Assembly (NCBI GenBank): GCA_959020035.1
Contig: CAUEQX010000086.1
Span: 1 to 7,619 of the forward strand
Length of the DNA stretch: 7,619 bases
Reading direction: 5' to 3'
Source of the DNA: an uncultured Collinsella sp.
Lineage (GTDB): Bacteria; Actinomycetota; Coriobacteriia; Coriobacteriales; Coriobacteriaceae
Shown: piece after piece, positions 1 to 6,763 of the stretch
Layout: each line of letters opens with the position of its first letter
Numbering within the stretch: the stretch's first letter is position 1
Made by a program: the position numbers and the translations under genes
The notes under the pieces: generated by a model
The model's database searches: none
Seen by the model: the letters and a program-made list of their open reading frames with translations, nothing else
What the model was told of the DNA's origin: nothing

Positions 1-1
1 C

Positions 2-103
2 CTAGGCGAAGATATAGACGCGCTGTTTGATGAAGGCGCCGAAGCCGAGAACGGCTCCGGCGCCTTTGCCTTTACAATGGGGGCATGGAACAGATTATCT
101 TGA
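2..103 (+). CDS. 3' end of an unidentified upstream gene (partial)
   Basis: A reading frame enters from the left edge and runs 33 codons to a TGA at 101-103. The visible tail is acidic at first (LGEDIDALFDEG, then EAEN), then Gly/Ala/Phe-rich, and ends in WNRLS. Its codons favour G or C at the third position (GCC, GGC, CTG, GAG), like the genes downstream, which supports real coding. The other two plus-strand frames are stopped early. It overlaps the elp3 start at 85 by 19 bases, which suggests translational coupling and a shared operon. Too little is visible to name a family. The call rests only on an open frame, codon choice and the overlap, so it could also be chance. Confidence 0.5.
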   Translation, partial: LGEDIDALFDEGAEAENGSGAFAFTMGAWNRLS

Positions 104-1992
104 ACATACTCGAGGCCCTGCGTCATGGCGAGAACGTGGACGACAAAGCGCTCGTCAAACTGATACATGCCGAGGCGCGCCGTGAGGGTGCCGACAAACG
201 CGATTTGGCCAAGCGCCGTCTGCTGCCGTTTTACCAGCGGGTAAAACGTGAGGAGCCGGCTCGTTGGGCTGGGTGGAATGTCGATGCCGAGCTGGAACGT
301 CGACTGCTGCAGGTGCTGCGTATGAAGCCTCGTCGCACGGCCTCGGGCGTGGCGACCATTACCGTCATCACCAAGCCCTGGCCGTGCTCGGGCGATTGCC
401 TGTTTTGCCCCAACGATCTGCGCATGCCTAAAAGCTATCTGCATGCCGAGCCGGCGTGCGCCCGTGCGGAGCAAAACTGCTTCGACCCGTATCTGCAGGT
501 GAGTGCCCGTTTGACGGCGCTTTCTCAAATGGGGCATGCGACCGATAAGATCGAGCTCATTGTGCTTGGCGGTACCTGGAGCGACTATCCGCAAGGGTAT
601 CAGGCATGGTTTATGTCGGAGCTCTTCCGTGCGCTCAATGACGATGCCGTGGCTGGTGTGGCGGCTAATCCCATGTTGGCGCGTCCGGGCATCAGCCGTG
701 CCGAGGCGGGGCGCCTGCTCGATGACGCGCCCGCCGATGCGCTGCCGCCGGTGGTAGCGGAGCGCCGCGAGCGCTATCGGGCTGCCGGTATTGCGACCGA
801 CGAGGCCGAGCTCGCTACCGGCGTTGCCGACGAGCGAGGGCGTGTGGATGCTGCCGTGGGTGGCTATAACCGCGCGATGCGTCGTCTGTACGGTCCCGGT
901 ACGCCGTGGGGCCAGGTCGCCGAGTGGCAGACGGCCACGATGGAGGAGCTTGAACGTCAGCAGCGCATCAACGAGACGGCGAAGCATCGCGTGGTGGGCC
1001 TCGTTATCGAGACGCGTCCCGATGCCGTGACGCCACAGGCCCTCACGCTCATCCGCCGCCTGGGCTGCACCAAGATCCAGATGGGCATCCAGAGCCTCGA
1101 CCAGCACCTGCTCGATATCAACGAGCGTCGCATTTCGGTGGCGCAGATTGAGCGGGCGTTTTCGCTTGCACGCCTGTTTGGCTTTAAGATCCACGCGCAT
1201 TTTATGCTCAACTTGCTGGGCGCCACGCCCGAGGGGGACAAGCGTGACTACGAGTGCTTTATGACCGAGGGGGCCTTTATGCCCGACGAGGTCAAGGTCT
1301 ACCCGTGTGCGCTCATCGAGGGCTCGCGTCTGGTGGGTTGCTATGAGCGCGGCGAGTGGCGTCCCTATACCGAGGAAGAGCTGCTCGATGTGCTGGCCGA
1401 CGACATCGTGGTGACACCGGCGTTCTGCCGCATCAGTCGCATGATCCGCGACTTTAGCTCCGACGACATCATGGTGGGCAACAAGAAGCCCAACCTGCGC
1501 CAGCTCGTTGAGAACCGCCTGGCTGCTCGGGGTGATGGTGCGACGGTGCGTGAGATTCGCTATCGCGAGATCAGCACGGCGGGTGCCGACCTGGACGAGT
1601 TGACCCTTGACGAAGAAGTGGCGTACGAGACGCCGGTGACGCGCGAGCGCTTTTTGCAGTGGGTGACGCCGCAGGGCAAGATCGCGGGCTTTTTGCGGTT
1701 GTCGCTGCCCGATCGCGCTTTTGTTGCCGCACATGCGGACGAGTTGCCGACGATGCCGGACGAGGCGATGATTCGCGAGGTACACGTGTATGGCATGGCG
1801 GCGCGCGTGGGGGATCAAGGCCAGGCGGCCCAGCACCATGGATTGGGACGGTCGCTGGTGGAGCGTGCGTGCCATATTGCTCGGGACGCGGGCTATGCGC
1901 GCATCAACGTGATTAGCGCGATTGGCACACGCGAGTACTATCGCCATCTTGGATTTTATGACCATGGCCTTTATCTGCAAAAGGAGCTCTAG
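85..1992 (+). CDS. elp3: Elp3-family tRNA uridine-34 carboxymethyltransferase (radical SAM + GNAT)
   Basis: This 635-residue protein has the two-domain layout of Elp3. The radical SAM core carries the [4Fe-4S]-binding CX3CX2C motif (C101, C105, C108 in PCSGDCLFCP), the MPKSYL segment after it, LGGTW at 161-165 and VIETRPD at 307-313. The region RDFSSDDI...NLRQ (about 456-473) is also typical. The C-terminal GNAT domain shows an acetyl-CoA-binding loop (QHHGLGRSL, 583-591) and the closing REYYRHLGF (616-624). Elp3 enzymes use acetyl-CoA and SAM radical chemistry to build the cm5-type side chain on wobble uridine 34 of tRNA in the cytoplasm, and bacterial forms act without the other Elongator subunits. 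At 635 residues it is longer than the roughly 550 usual for archaeal and eukaryotic Elp3. The extra length lies mostly between LGGTW and ETRPD. No proper Shine-Dalgarno precedes ATG 85, since the G-run at 79-83 is too close, so initiation probably depends on the overlapping upstream gene. The next gene starts directly after its stop. Confidence 0.93.
   Translation: MEQIILNILEALRHGENVDDKALVKLIHAEARREGADKRDLAKRRLLPFYQRVKREEPARWAGWNVDAELERRLLQVLRMKPRRTASGVATITVITKPWPCSGDCLFCPNDLRMPKSYLHAEPACARAEQNCFDPYLQVSARLTALSQMGHATDKIELIVLGGTWSDYPQGYQAWFMSELFRALNDDAVAGVAANPMLARPGISRAEAGRLLDDAPADALPPVVAERRERYRAAGIATDEAELATGVADERGRVDAAVGGYNRAMRRLYGPGTPWGQVAEWQTATMEELERQQRINETAKHRVVGLVIETRPDAVTPQALTLIRRLGCTKIQMGIQSLDQHLLDINERRISVAQIERAFSLARLFGFKIHAHFMLNLLGATPEGDKRDYECFMTEGAFMPDEVKVYPCALIEGSRLVGCYERGEWRPYTEEELLDVLADDIVVTPAFCRISRMIRDFSSDDIMVGNKKPNLRQLVENRLAARGDGATVREIRYREISTAGADLDELTLDEEVAYETPVTRERFLQWVTPQGKIAGFLRLSLPDRAFVAAHADELPTMPDEAMIREVHVYGMAARVGDQGQAAQHHGLGRSLVERACHIARDAGYARINVISAIGTREYYRHLGFYDHGLYLQKEL
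1981..1986 (+). promoter_or_regulatory. Ribosome binding site of the methyltransferase gene
   Basis: AAGGAG lies inside the last codons of elp3, six bases before the ATG at 1993. It fixes the start of the downstream gene and shows that the pair is translated from one message. The stop TAG (1990-1992) touches the next ATG. Confidence 0.8.
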
Positions 1993-2871
1993 ATGAACAA
2001 GCCGAGTGTTTCTGCCGGCGTCGTTGCCGGCATTGCTCTGGGAGCCGCGGCGCTTGGTGCGGCTGCTGTCGCTGTTCGTGCTGCCTGTCTGCAGGTTGCG
2101 CGAACCCGCAATGGGTTGGCGCGTGTGAAACGCGTGCACAATGAGAGCGACGATGAGATTCGCGTCTTGGTGCAAGGCGGCGTCTACCAAAGCGCAAGCT
2201 ACGTTGGCGAGCGTTGGGCGGAGCCGGTCTTTGCGTACTATCGCGCATTTGACGATGTGTTTGAGGCCGAGGACGCAATGCGTGATGCTTGCGGGCATGG
2301 TATCGACCGCATGCTTATGCTGGGCGGCGGCGGGTTTGCTTATCCTAAGTTCGCCCTGATGTCACACGCGGGCTTGCGCATGGACGTCATCGAGTATGAC
2401 GGAGAGATTACGCGCCTGGCGCGCCGCTGGTTCTACCTGGACGAGCTGGAGCGCGCGGTGGGCGACCGCTTGCGGGTGATTACCGCTGAGGCTCGCTCGT
2501 ATCTGGGTGTGACGAGCGTGGGCCATCGTCGCTACGATGTGGTCGTGAGTGATTGCTTTGGCGGTGCCGAGCCCGTACGCGAGCTGGCGACGGTTGAGGC
2601 GTTGCGTTTGGTGCGAGGCAGCCTGAACCCCGGGGGTATCTACGTTGCCAATATCGTGAGCGCGAACGAGGGGAGCGACGTGACGTTCCTGCGCGATTGC
2701 GCCGCCACGGCGCTCGAGGTGTTCGCCCACGCCTGGGTGGTCCCATGTGGCGATATGGAGTTCGGCGGCGAGGAGAACTACCTGCTCATCGCCAGCGACG
2801 GCGACTACGCCTTTGCCGAAGCCGTGCCCTTCGACGCTGAGTTCCTCGGCACCGTCCTTCACGACAAGTAA
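1993..2871 (+). CDS. Membrane-anchored spermidine-synthase-like SAM-dependent methyltransferase-fold protein
   Basis: The protein has 292 residues. Residues about 9-34 form a hydrophobic Ala/Gly/Val-rich segment followed by basic residues, which fits one N-terminal transmembrane anchor with the catalytic part in the cytoplasm. The rest is a Rossmann-type methyltransferase fold. The nucleotide-binding motif I is LMLGGGGFAYPKF (108-120), the acidic motif II is DVIEYDGEI (131-139), and the third motif is YDVVVSDCFGG (181-191). A late strand, NPGGIYVANIV, follows at 212-222. This order matches spermidine synthases and their many unassigned relatives. The classical aminopropyltransferase has GGGDG and D-x-x-D-P-type motifs; here these read GGGGF and SDCFGG, so true putrescine aminopropylation is doubtful and the substrate is unknown. 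It directly follows elp3 with a good ribosome binding site, so the two are co-expressed. It ends 26 bases from the stop of the convergent helicase gene. Confidence 0.75.
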   Translation: MNKPSVSAGVVAGIALGAAALGAAAVAVRAACLQVARTRNGLARVKRVHNESDDEIRVLVQGGVYQSASYVGERWAEPVFAYYRAFDDVFEAEDAMRDACGHGIDRMLMLGGGGFAYPKFALMSHAGLRMDVIEYDGEITRLARRWFYLDELERAVGDRLRVITAEARSYLGVTSVGHRRYDVVVSDCFGGAEPVRELATVEALRLVRGSLNPGGIYVANIVSANEGSDVTFLRDCAATALEVFAHAWVVPCGDMEFGGEENYLLIASDGDYAFAEAVPFDAEFLGTVLHDK

Positions 2872-2897
2872 ATCTCCCCGTCCCAAAAAGACTGGTC

Positions 2898-5342
2898 TTA
2901 GGCGTGGTCGCGCCAGCTGAGGACGCGCTGCTTCATACCCTCGATGTCGAGCACGCCTTCGGCAAAGCCCTTGCGCACGAGCTCTTCGGGAACGAACTCA
3001 TCGTAACGATCAAAGTAAGGCACCTCGCCGGGATAGACGAGCTCGATGGGATCGAAGTCCTTCTCGGCCTCGGCGGCGAGCACCTCAAAGAACGTCTCCT
3101 CGTCGGCCTTCATCTTAAACTGCATAAAGTACGGGCGCGACGGATCGAGTCCGCGAAGGCCAAGCTCCGCGGCGCATTTAATCTTGAGCATGCGCTCGAG
3201 CGCCAAAAAGGCGTAGCTGCCCAACCAGGGGAAGAGCACCCAGGTGTCGCCACCCAGGTTGATGAGCGGCTTAGTTCCCGCGCCCGAAATCTCGGCGGTA
3301 TGACGAGCCTGCGCCAAGCGAGCCCGTGCGTTACCCATAAGGTACGGATATGCTGCGTGCTCAGTGAGCGCTTGGCGCATGCGCTCGAGTACATGTGTGT
3401 TGATGTCACCGGGGCAGTCGCCAAAGTAGGCCGGCACACGGCCCTTGACCTGCGTGGCAAAGACGGTGTGACGCTTCCAGTCCACTTCTTCGACAATCCA
3501 GCAATGTCCGGCGATGGCGATGCGCTCACCGGGCGGTGGCGGGTTGACAATAGTGCCCAGCTCGGCCGATTCACTGCGAACGGTAAACTCCTCGTTTTCC
3601 TGGAACACAGCGTAGAACTTAAAGTTGTTAATGATGCGCTCGCCCGCGAGGCCCACGATCAGCCCGCCGCCCTCGGTGACCTGGATGTGGTCGATCTTGA
3701 TGAGGTGGCGCAGCAGTACGCGATAGTCATCGGCTGAGACGCGGTGGAAATAACTGAGCGTGAGCACGCGTTGGGCAAGTTCGGCCGGCGTGAGCTCTCC
3801 GGTGCTGGCAAGCGTCGACATGGTCTGGTGATAGAGCAGACTGTAGGGGAGTCGATCGAGCTCGGGCGGCTCGACCCACTTCTCCTCGCGATAGAGTTGT
3901 ACGAGCGCGATGCCCTGCAGGAGCTTCCACGGAATGGTCTCGGGCATCATCGTGCGCGGCTCGGGCTCTTCCTCGCGCATGACAAACCACATCTCGGGCG
4001 GAAGATCGCGGCGTCCCGTGCGCCCCATGCGCTGCAAAAAGGAGCTGACGGTAAACGGTGCATCGATCTGGAACGCGCGCTCCAGGCGACCGATGTCAAT
4101 GCCGAGCTCCAGCGTGGAGGTGGTGACGGTTGTCTGTGCCTGTTCCTCGTCGCGCATGAGCTCCTCGGCGGTCTCGCGTAGCGATGCCGAGAGGTTGCCA
4201 TGATGGATAAGGAAGCGGTCGGGCTCGTGCCGGCTTTCGCAGTAGCTGCGCAGCATGGAGCATACGGCCTCTGCCTCCTCGCGCGAGTTGGCAAAGACCA
4301 GGCACTTGCGGCCGCGGGTATGTTCAAAGATGTAGCTCATGCCGGGGTCGGCGTTGTCGGGTGCGGTGTCGGTGGGGTTGAGCAGTGCCTGTTCGGTTGC
4401 CTGCGGGATGTCGACTTCGCCCTCGGGGGCTGAGGAAGTGCGACTGTCCTTGGGGGCAGCCTTGCCCCGTGCCTGCTCGCGACGTTGGCGGCGTTCCTCC
4501 TGTGGGAGTTGCCCGCTAGGGCGCATGCCTTGGGTGCTGACGGGCAGTGCCGCGGGTGGTGCCGTCTCAATGCGCTCGCATGCGAGCACCTCAGCTTCCT
4601 GCGGACCTGTGCTCTCGAATCCTCGCTGCTGTGCCTGGGGACCCGAGTTGTAGAAGTGCTCCATGGAGATGCGCCACACGCGGCGCGGTTCCTCAAAACG
4701 GGGGATAACGCAGTCGCGTCCCGTTCCCTGTGAGAGAAAGGCACCCGTGCGTTCGGGGTCGCCGATGGTGGCCGAAAGGCCAATGCGACGGGGCTGCACG
4801 CCTGCCATGCGTGAGAGACGCTCGATAAGGCAGAGCGTCTGCCCGCCGCGGTCACCGCGCATGAGCGAGTGGACCTCGTCGATGACCACATAGCGCAGGT
4901 CGCAGAACATACGCGGGATTGCCATGTGCTTGTGGATCAGGAGTGCCTCGAGTGATTCGGGCGTAATCTGTAGGATACCGCTCGGCTTTTTGATGAGCTT
5001 TGCCTTGTGCGACTGCGAGACATCGCCGTGCCAGTGCCAGACGGGGATATCGGCCTCTTCGCACAGATCGTTGAGGCGAACGAACTGGTCGTTGATGAGT
5101 GCCTTGAGGGGGCCAATATAGAGGGCGCCCACGCTCGCGGGCGGGTTCTCCCAAAACTCGGTCAGGATGGGAAAGAAGGCCGCCTCAGTTTTGCCTGATG
5201 CCGTGGATGCCGTCAGGAGCACATTGTCTTGCGTGTTGAAGATGGCATCTGCCGCCGCAACCTGGATGGAGCGCAGACTCTCCCAATCGTGGGAGTAAAT
5301 GAAATCCTGGATAAACGGGGCATATCGGTCAAAAGCGTTCAT
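2898..5342 (-). CDS. Lhr-type superfamily 2 (DEAD/DEAH-like) helicase of a Shango-like defence operon
   Basis: Read from ATG 5342 the protein has 814 residues. All SF2 helicase motifs are present: Walker A TASTASGKTE (44-53), motif Ia GPLKALINDQ (78-87), Ib TPES (127-130), Walker B DEVH (155-158), SAT (190-192), LVFANS (348-353), motif V TSTLELGIDIG (408-418) and motif VI QRMGRTGRR (437-445). The part after the RecA folds (GERIINNFKFYAVF at 567-580, then a PPPPGERI barrel-like stretch near 601-608) resembles Lhr/BrxHI helicases. I see no DUF1998-type cysteine cluster, which argues against the YprA/DISARM branch. Residues about 230-335, between the two RecA folds, are a Pro/Gln/Arg/Glu-rich insert. 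Start choice: ATG 5342 has GAGGAGGT four bases upstream, whereas in-frame ATGs at 5357 and 5405 lack such a site. As third gene after the TerB protein and ATPase it is the likely motor acting on phage DNA. It corresponds to one of sngB/sngC, but I cannot recall which letter is assigned. Confidence 0.9.
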   Translation of the reverse strand: MNAFDRYAPFIQDFIYSHDWESLRSIQVAAADAIFNTQDNVLLTASTASGKTEAAFFPILTEFWENPPASVGALYIGPLKALINDQFVRLNDLCEEADIPVWHWHGDVSQSHKAKLIKKPSGILQITPESLEALLIHKHMAIPRMFCDLRYVVIDEVHSLMRGDRGGQTLCLIERLSRMAGVQPRRIGLSATIGDPERTGAFLSQGTGRDCVIPRFEEPRRVWRISMEHFYNSGPQAQQRGFESTGPQEAEVLACERIETAPPAALPVSTQGMRPSGQLPQEERRQRREQARGKAAPKDSRTSSAPEGEVDIPQATEQALLNPTDTAPDNADPGMSYIFEHTRGRKCLVFANSREEAEAVCSMLRSYCESRHEPDRFLIHHGNLSASLRETAEELMRDEEQAQTTVTTSTLELGIDIGRLERAFQIDAPFTVSSFLQRMGRTGRRDLPPEMWFVMREEEPEPRTMMPETIPWKLLQGIALVQLYREEKWVEPPELDRLPYSLLYHQTMSTLASTGELTPAELAQRVLTLSYFHRVSADDYRVLLRHLIKIDHIQVTEGGGLIVGLAGERIINNFKFYAVFQENEEFTVRSESAELGTIVNPPPPGERIAIAGHCWIVEEVDWKRHTVFATQVKGRVPAYFGDCPGDINTHVLERMRQALTEHAAYPYLMGNARARLAQARHTAEISGAGTKPLINLGGDTWVLFPWLGSYAFLALERMLKIKCAAELGLRGLDPSRPYFMQFKMKADEETFFEVLAAEAEKDFDPIELVYPGEVPYFDRYDEFVPEELVRKGFAEGVLDIEGMKQRVLSWRDHA

Positions 5343-5345
5343 GGG

Positions 5346-5354
5346 ACCTCCTCT
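5346..5354 (-). promoter_or_regulatory. Strong ribosome binding site of the helicase gene
   Basis: On the minus strand AGAGGAGGT is followed by CCC and the ATG at 5342. This near-perfect Shine-Dalgarno decides the start and lets the helicase be translated independently of the ATPase gene upstream. Confidence 0.8.
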
Positions 5355-5432
5355 CATCAACGGGTCGATCAACGCAACGGGCAACGGCTCGATATCTTGC
5401 AACATCGGCGTTTGCCCAGATAAAACCTACCA

Positions 5433-5458
5433 AAATAAACCTGTCCCTTTTTGGCAGG
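5433..5458 (-). terminator. Stem-loop plus T-rich tract after the ATPase gene (possible attenuating terminator or repeat element)
   Basis: Directly after the ATPase stop (TAG at 5461-5459) the minus strand reads CCTGCC, loop AAAAAG, then GGACAGG. This can pair as a six-base GC-rich stem with one bulged A. It is followed by TTTATTTT. The layout is that of a weak intrinsic terminator, which would lower helicase expression relative to the two genes before it. The stem is short and bulged and the T-tract is interrupted, so it could instead be a dispersed palindromic repeat. Confidence 0.45.
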
Positions 5459-6763
5459 CTAGATGGTGAATTCGGCGAAGTTGCGGTCGCCGTCTGCGGT
5501 GCCGGTGTCGCCTGTTGCGGCTGCCGGTGCCAACGCGTCGCCGCCGACGCTTTGCAGTAACTCGGCCACGTTGGCATCGGGGTTTTGACACAGGATATCG
5601 AGCAGCTCGATAAAGTCACGGATGACCTCACGCGGCGTCAAGTGCGTATCGGCTCCCACGCGGCCAAACTCAATCTTGAGGAAGTCCACCAAGTCGTTCT
5701 CGGTAAGCGTGGGCGTCCAGCCAAAGTAGCCGGCATGGATCTGCACGAGCTTTTCGATGAGCACCAGCAGCTCCTCGTAGGTGAGCGGCTGCAGGCGGAT
5801 GATGGGCGCGAGCATGTCTTTGAGGTCATCGCGCGCAAAACGGCCCTGAGCGAGACGGCTCCGAAGGGCCTCGTAGGAAAAGACGCCGCGGCGGCGGTCT
5901 TCGATGGAGGTTGGCGTGCCGCCCATGATCATGCCCAGGTACTGCGCTTTGCCCTGGAGCGTGTCGTTGTACATGGTCAGGATCTTCTCGTAGTTATATT
6001 GGCGCGTGATCGCGTTGGGAATCTTGTACAGATTCACGAGCTCGTCGATGAGCACCAGCATGCCCTTGTAGCCGCTGCAGACCAAAAAGCGCGCAATGAG
6101 CTTAACGTAGTCGTAGCAGTCGTCATCGCTGATGATGGTCGAGGAGCCTAGCTCGGCTCGCGCTTCGCTCTTGGTGCGGTATTCGCCGCGAATCCATTTG
6201 GTCACCCGACTCATAGCTTCTTCGTCGCCCTCGGATACTGCCGTGCGGTAGCGGCGGAGCATGCGGACGAAGTCGAAGCCGTGGACCATCTCTTCGAGTG
6301 GAGCGAGTTGGGCATTAACGGCAGTCTCGTCGGCGTCGGCACACGAGGCGACCCAGCGATCCAGGATAAGGTTGAGCGCGCCGCCCTCGGGGCGCGTCTT
6401 GGTCGATATGTTGCGGATGAGCTCGCGATAGGTAGCGAGGCCCTGGCCCTGGCCGCCCTGTAGGCGGCGCTCAGGGGAAAGGTCGGCATCGGCGACCACA
6501 AAGCCCTCGCCCATGGCATGCGTTCGGATGGTCTGGAGCAAAAAGCTCTTGCCGGCGCCGTAGCGACCGACTAGGAAACGGAAGCTTGCGCCGCCATCGG
6601 CGATGAGGCTCAGGTCGGTGAGCATAGCACGGATCTCGACCTCTCGCCCCACGGTGATATAGGGAAGGCCGATGCGCGGGACAACGCCGCCCTTGAGCGA
6701 GTTGAGAATGACGGCGGCGACGCGCTTGGGCACGCGGGGTGCTGCGGATGCGGTATCACTCAT
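5459..6763 (-). CDS. BrxD-like P-loop ATPase (DUF2791 / BrxC-BrxD family) of a Shango-like defence operon
   Basis: This 434-residue protein belongs to the BrxD-type ATPases found beside Lhr-like helicases. The N-terminal signature LKGGVVPRIGLPYITVGRE (23-41) is followed by Walker A GRYGAGKSF (66-74). Next come FVVADADLSPERRLQG (88-103) and TYRELIRNISTKTRPEGG (111-128), both characteristic of the family. Walker B with its catalytic acid is MLVLIDELVNL (235-245; D240, E241). The segment GGTPTSIEDRRRG...LRSRL (281-304) probably holds the sensor and arginine residues. The last 30 or so residues are Ala/Gly/Thr-rich and likely flexible. The ATG lies inside the end of the TerB gene (8-base overlap). 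A modest GAGAGG site sits about 12 bases upstream, further than ideal, so translation is probably coupled to termination of the TerB reading frame. It likely couples ATP hydrolysis to recognition or loading of the helicase. It is one of sngB/sngC in Shango naming. Confidence 0.88.
   Translation of the reverse strand: MSDTASAAPRVPKRVAAVILNSLKGGVVPRIGLPYITVGREVEIRAMLTDLSLIADGGASFRFLVGRYGAGKSFLLQTIRTHAMGEGFVVADADLSPERRLQGGQGQGLATYRELIRNISTKTRPEGGALNLILDRWVASCADADETAVNAQLAPLEEMVHGFDFVRMLRRYRTAVSEGDEEAMSRVTKWIRGEYRTKSEARAELGSSTIISDDDCYDYVKLIARFLVCSGYKGMLVLIDELVNLYKIPNAITRQYNYEKILTMYNDTLQGKAQYLGMIMGGTPTSIEDRRRGVFSYEALRSRLAQGRFARDDLKDMLAPIIRLQPLTYEELLVLIEKLVQIHAGYFGWTPTLTENDLVDFLKIEFGRVGADTHLTPREVIRDFIELLDILCQNPDANVAELLQSVGGDALAPAAATGDTGTADGDRNFAEFTI

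Larger units (their letters stand above)
5343..5458 (-). other. 116-base leader between ATPase and helicase genes
   Basis: This is the longest gene-free stretch in the window. It holds the stem-loop at its upstream end and the helicase ribosome binding site at its downstream end. In between, on the plus strand, are four copies of CAACG (starting at 5358, 5370, 5375 and 5382). I found no convincing -35/-10 pair, so a separate helicase promoter is possible but not shown. Part of the leader is an open in-frame extension of the helicase from ATG 5405, which I judge untranslated. Confidence 0.5.

Noticed and set aside
2362..2886. 174-codon minus-strand open frame opposite the methyltransferase-like gene
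   Set aside because: The plus strand here encodes clear methyltransferase motifs and has a good ribosome binding site; the antisense frame has neither.
2889..2898. AGACtgGTCT as a terminator between the convergent operons
   Set aside because: A four-base stem with a two-base loop and no T-tract is too weak to call.
2904..3737. 277-codon plus-strand open frame opposite the helicase gene
   Set aside because: It is antisense to the conserved C-terminal half of the helicase, has no recognisable domain, and is the usual by-product of GC-rich codon choice.
4096..4891. Minus-strand overlapping frames (184 and 69 codons) inside the helicase
   Set aside because: They are alternate frames of the linker insert and motif region, with Arg/Ser/Ala-rich composition and no start signals.
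2898..5342. DISARM/Druantia-type YprA helicase
   Set aside because: No C-terminal DUF1998-like cysteine cluster is visible and the neighbours are a TerB protein and a BrxD-like ATPase, which fit Shango better.
5343..5405. Longer helicase start at ATG 5405 (or 5357)
   Set aside because: Neither has a good ribosome binding site, and the extra residues do not look like the family's N terminus, whereas ATG 5342 has GAGGAGGT at good spacing.
5585..6151. 188-codon plus-strand open frame opposite the ATPase gene
   Set aside because: It lies wholly within the conserved ATPase, shows no motif, and has a mirror-image composition typical of antisense shadows.
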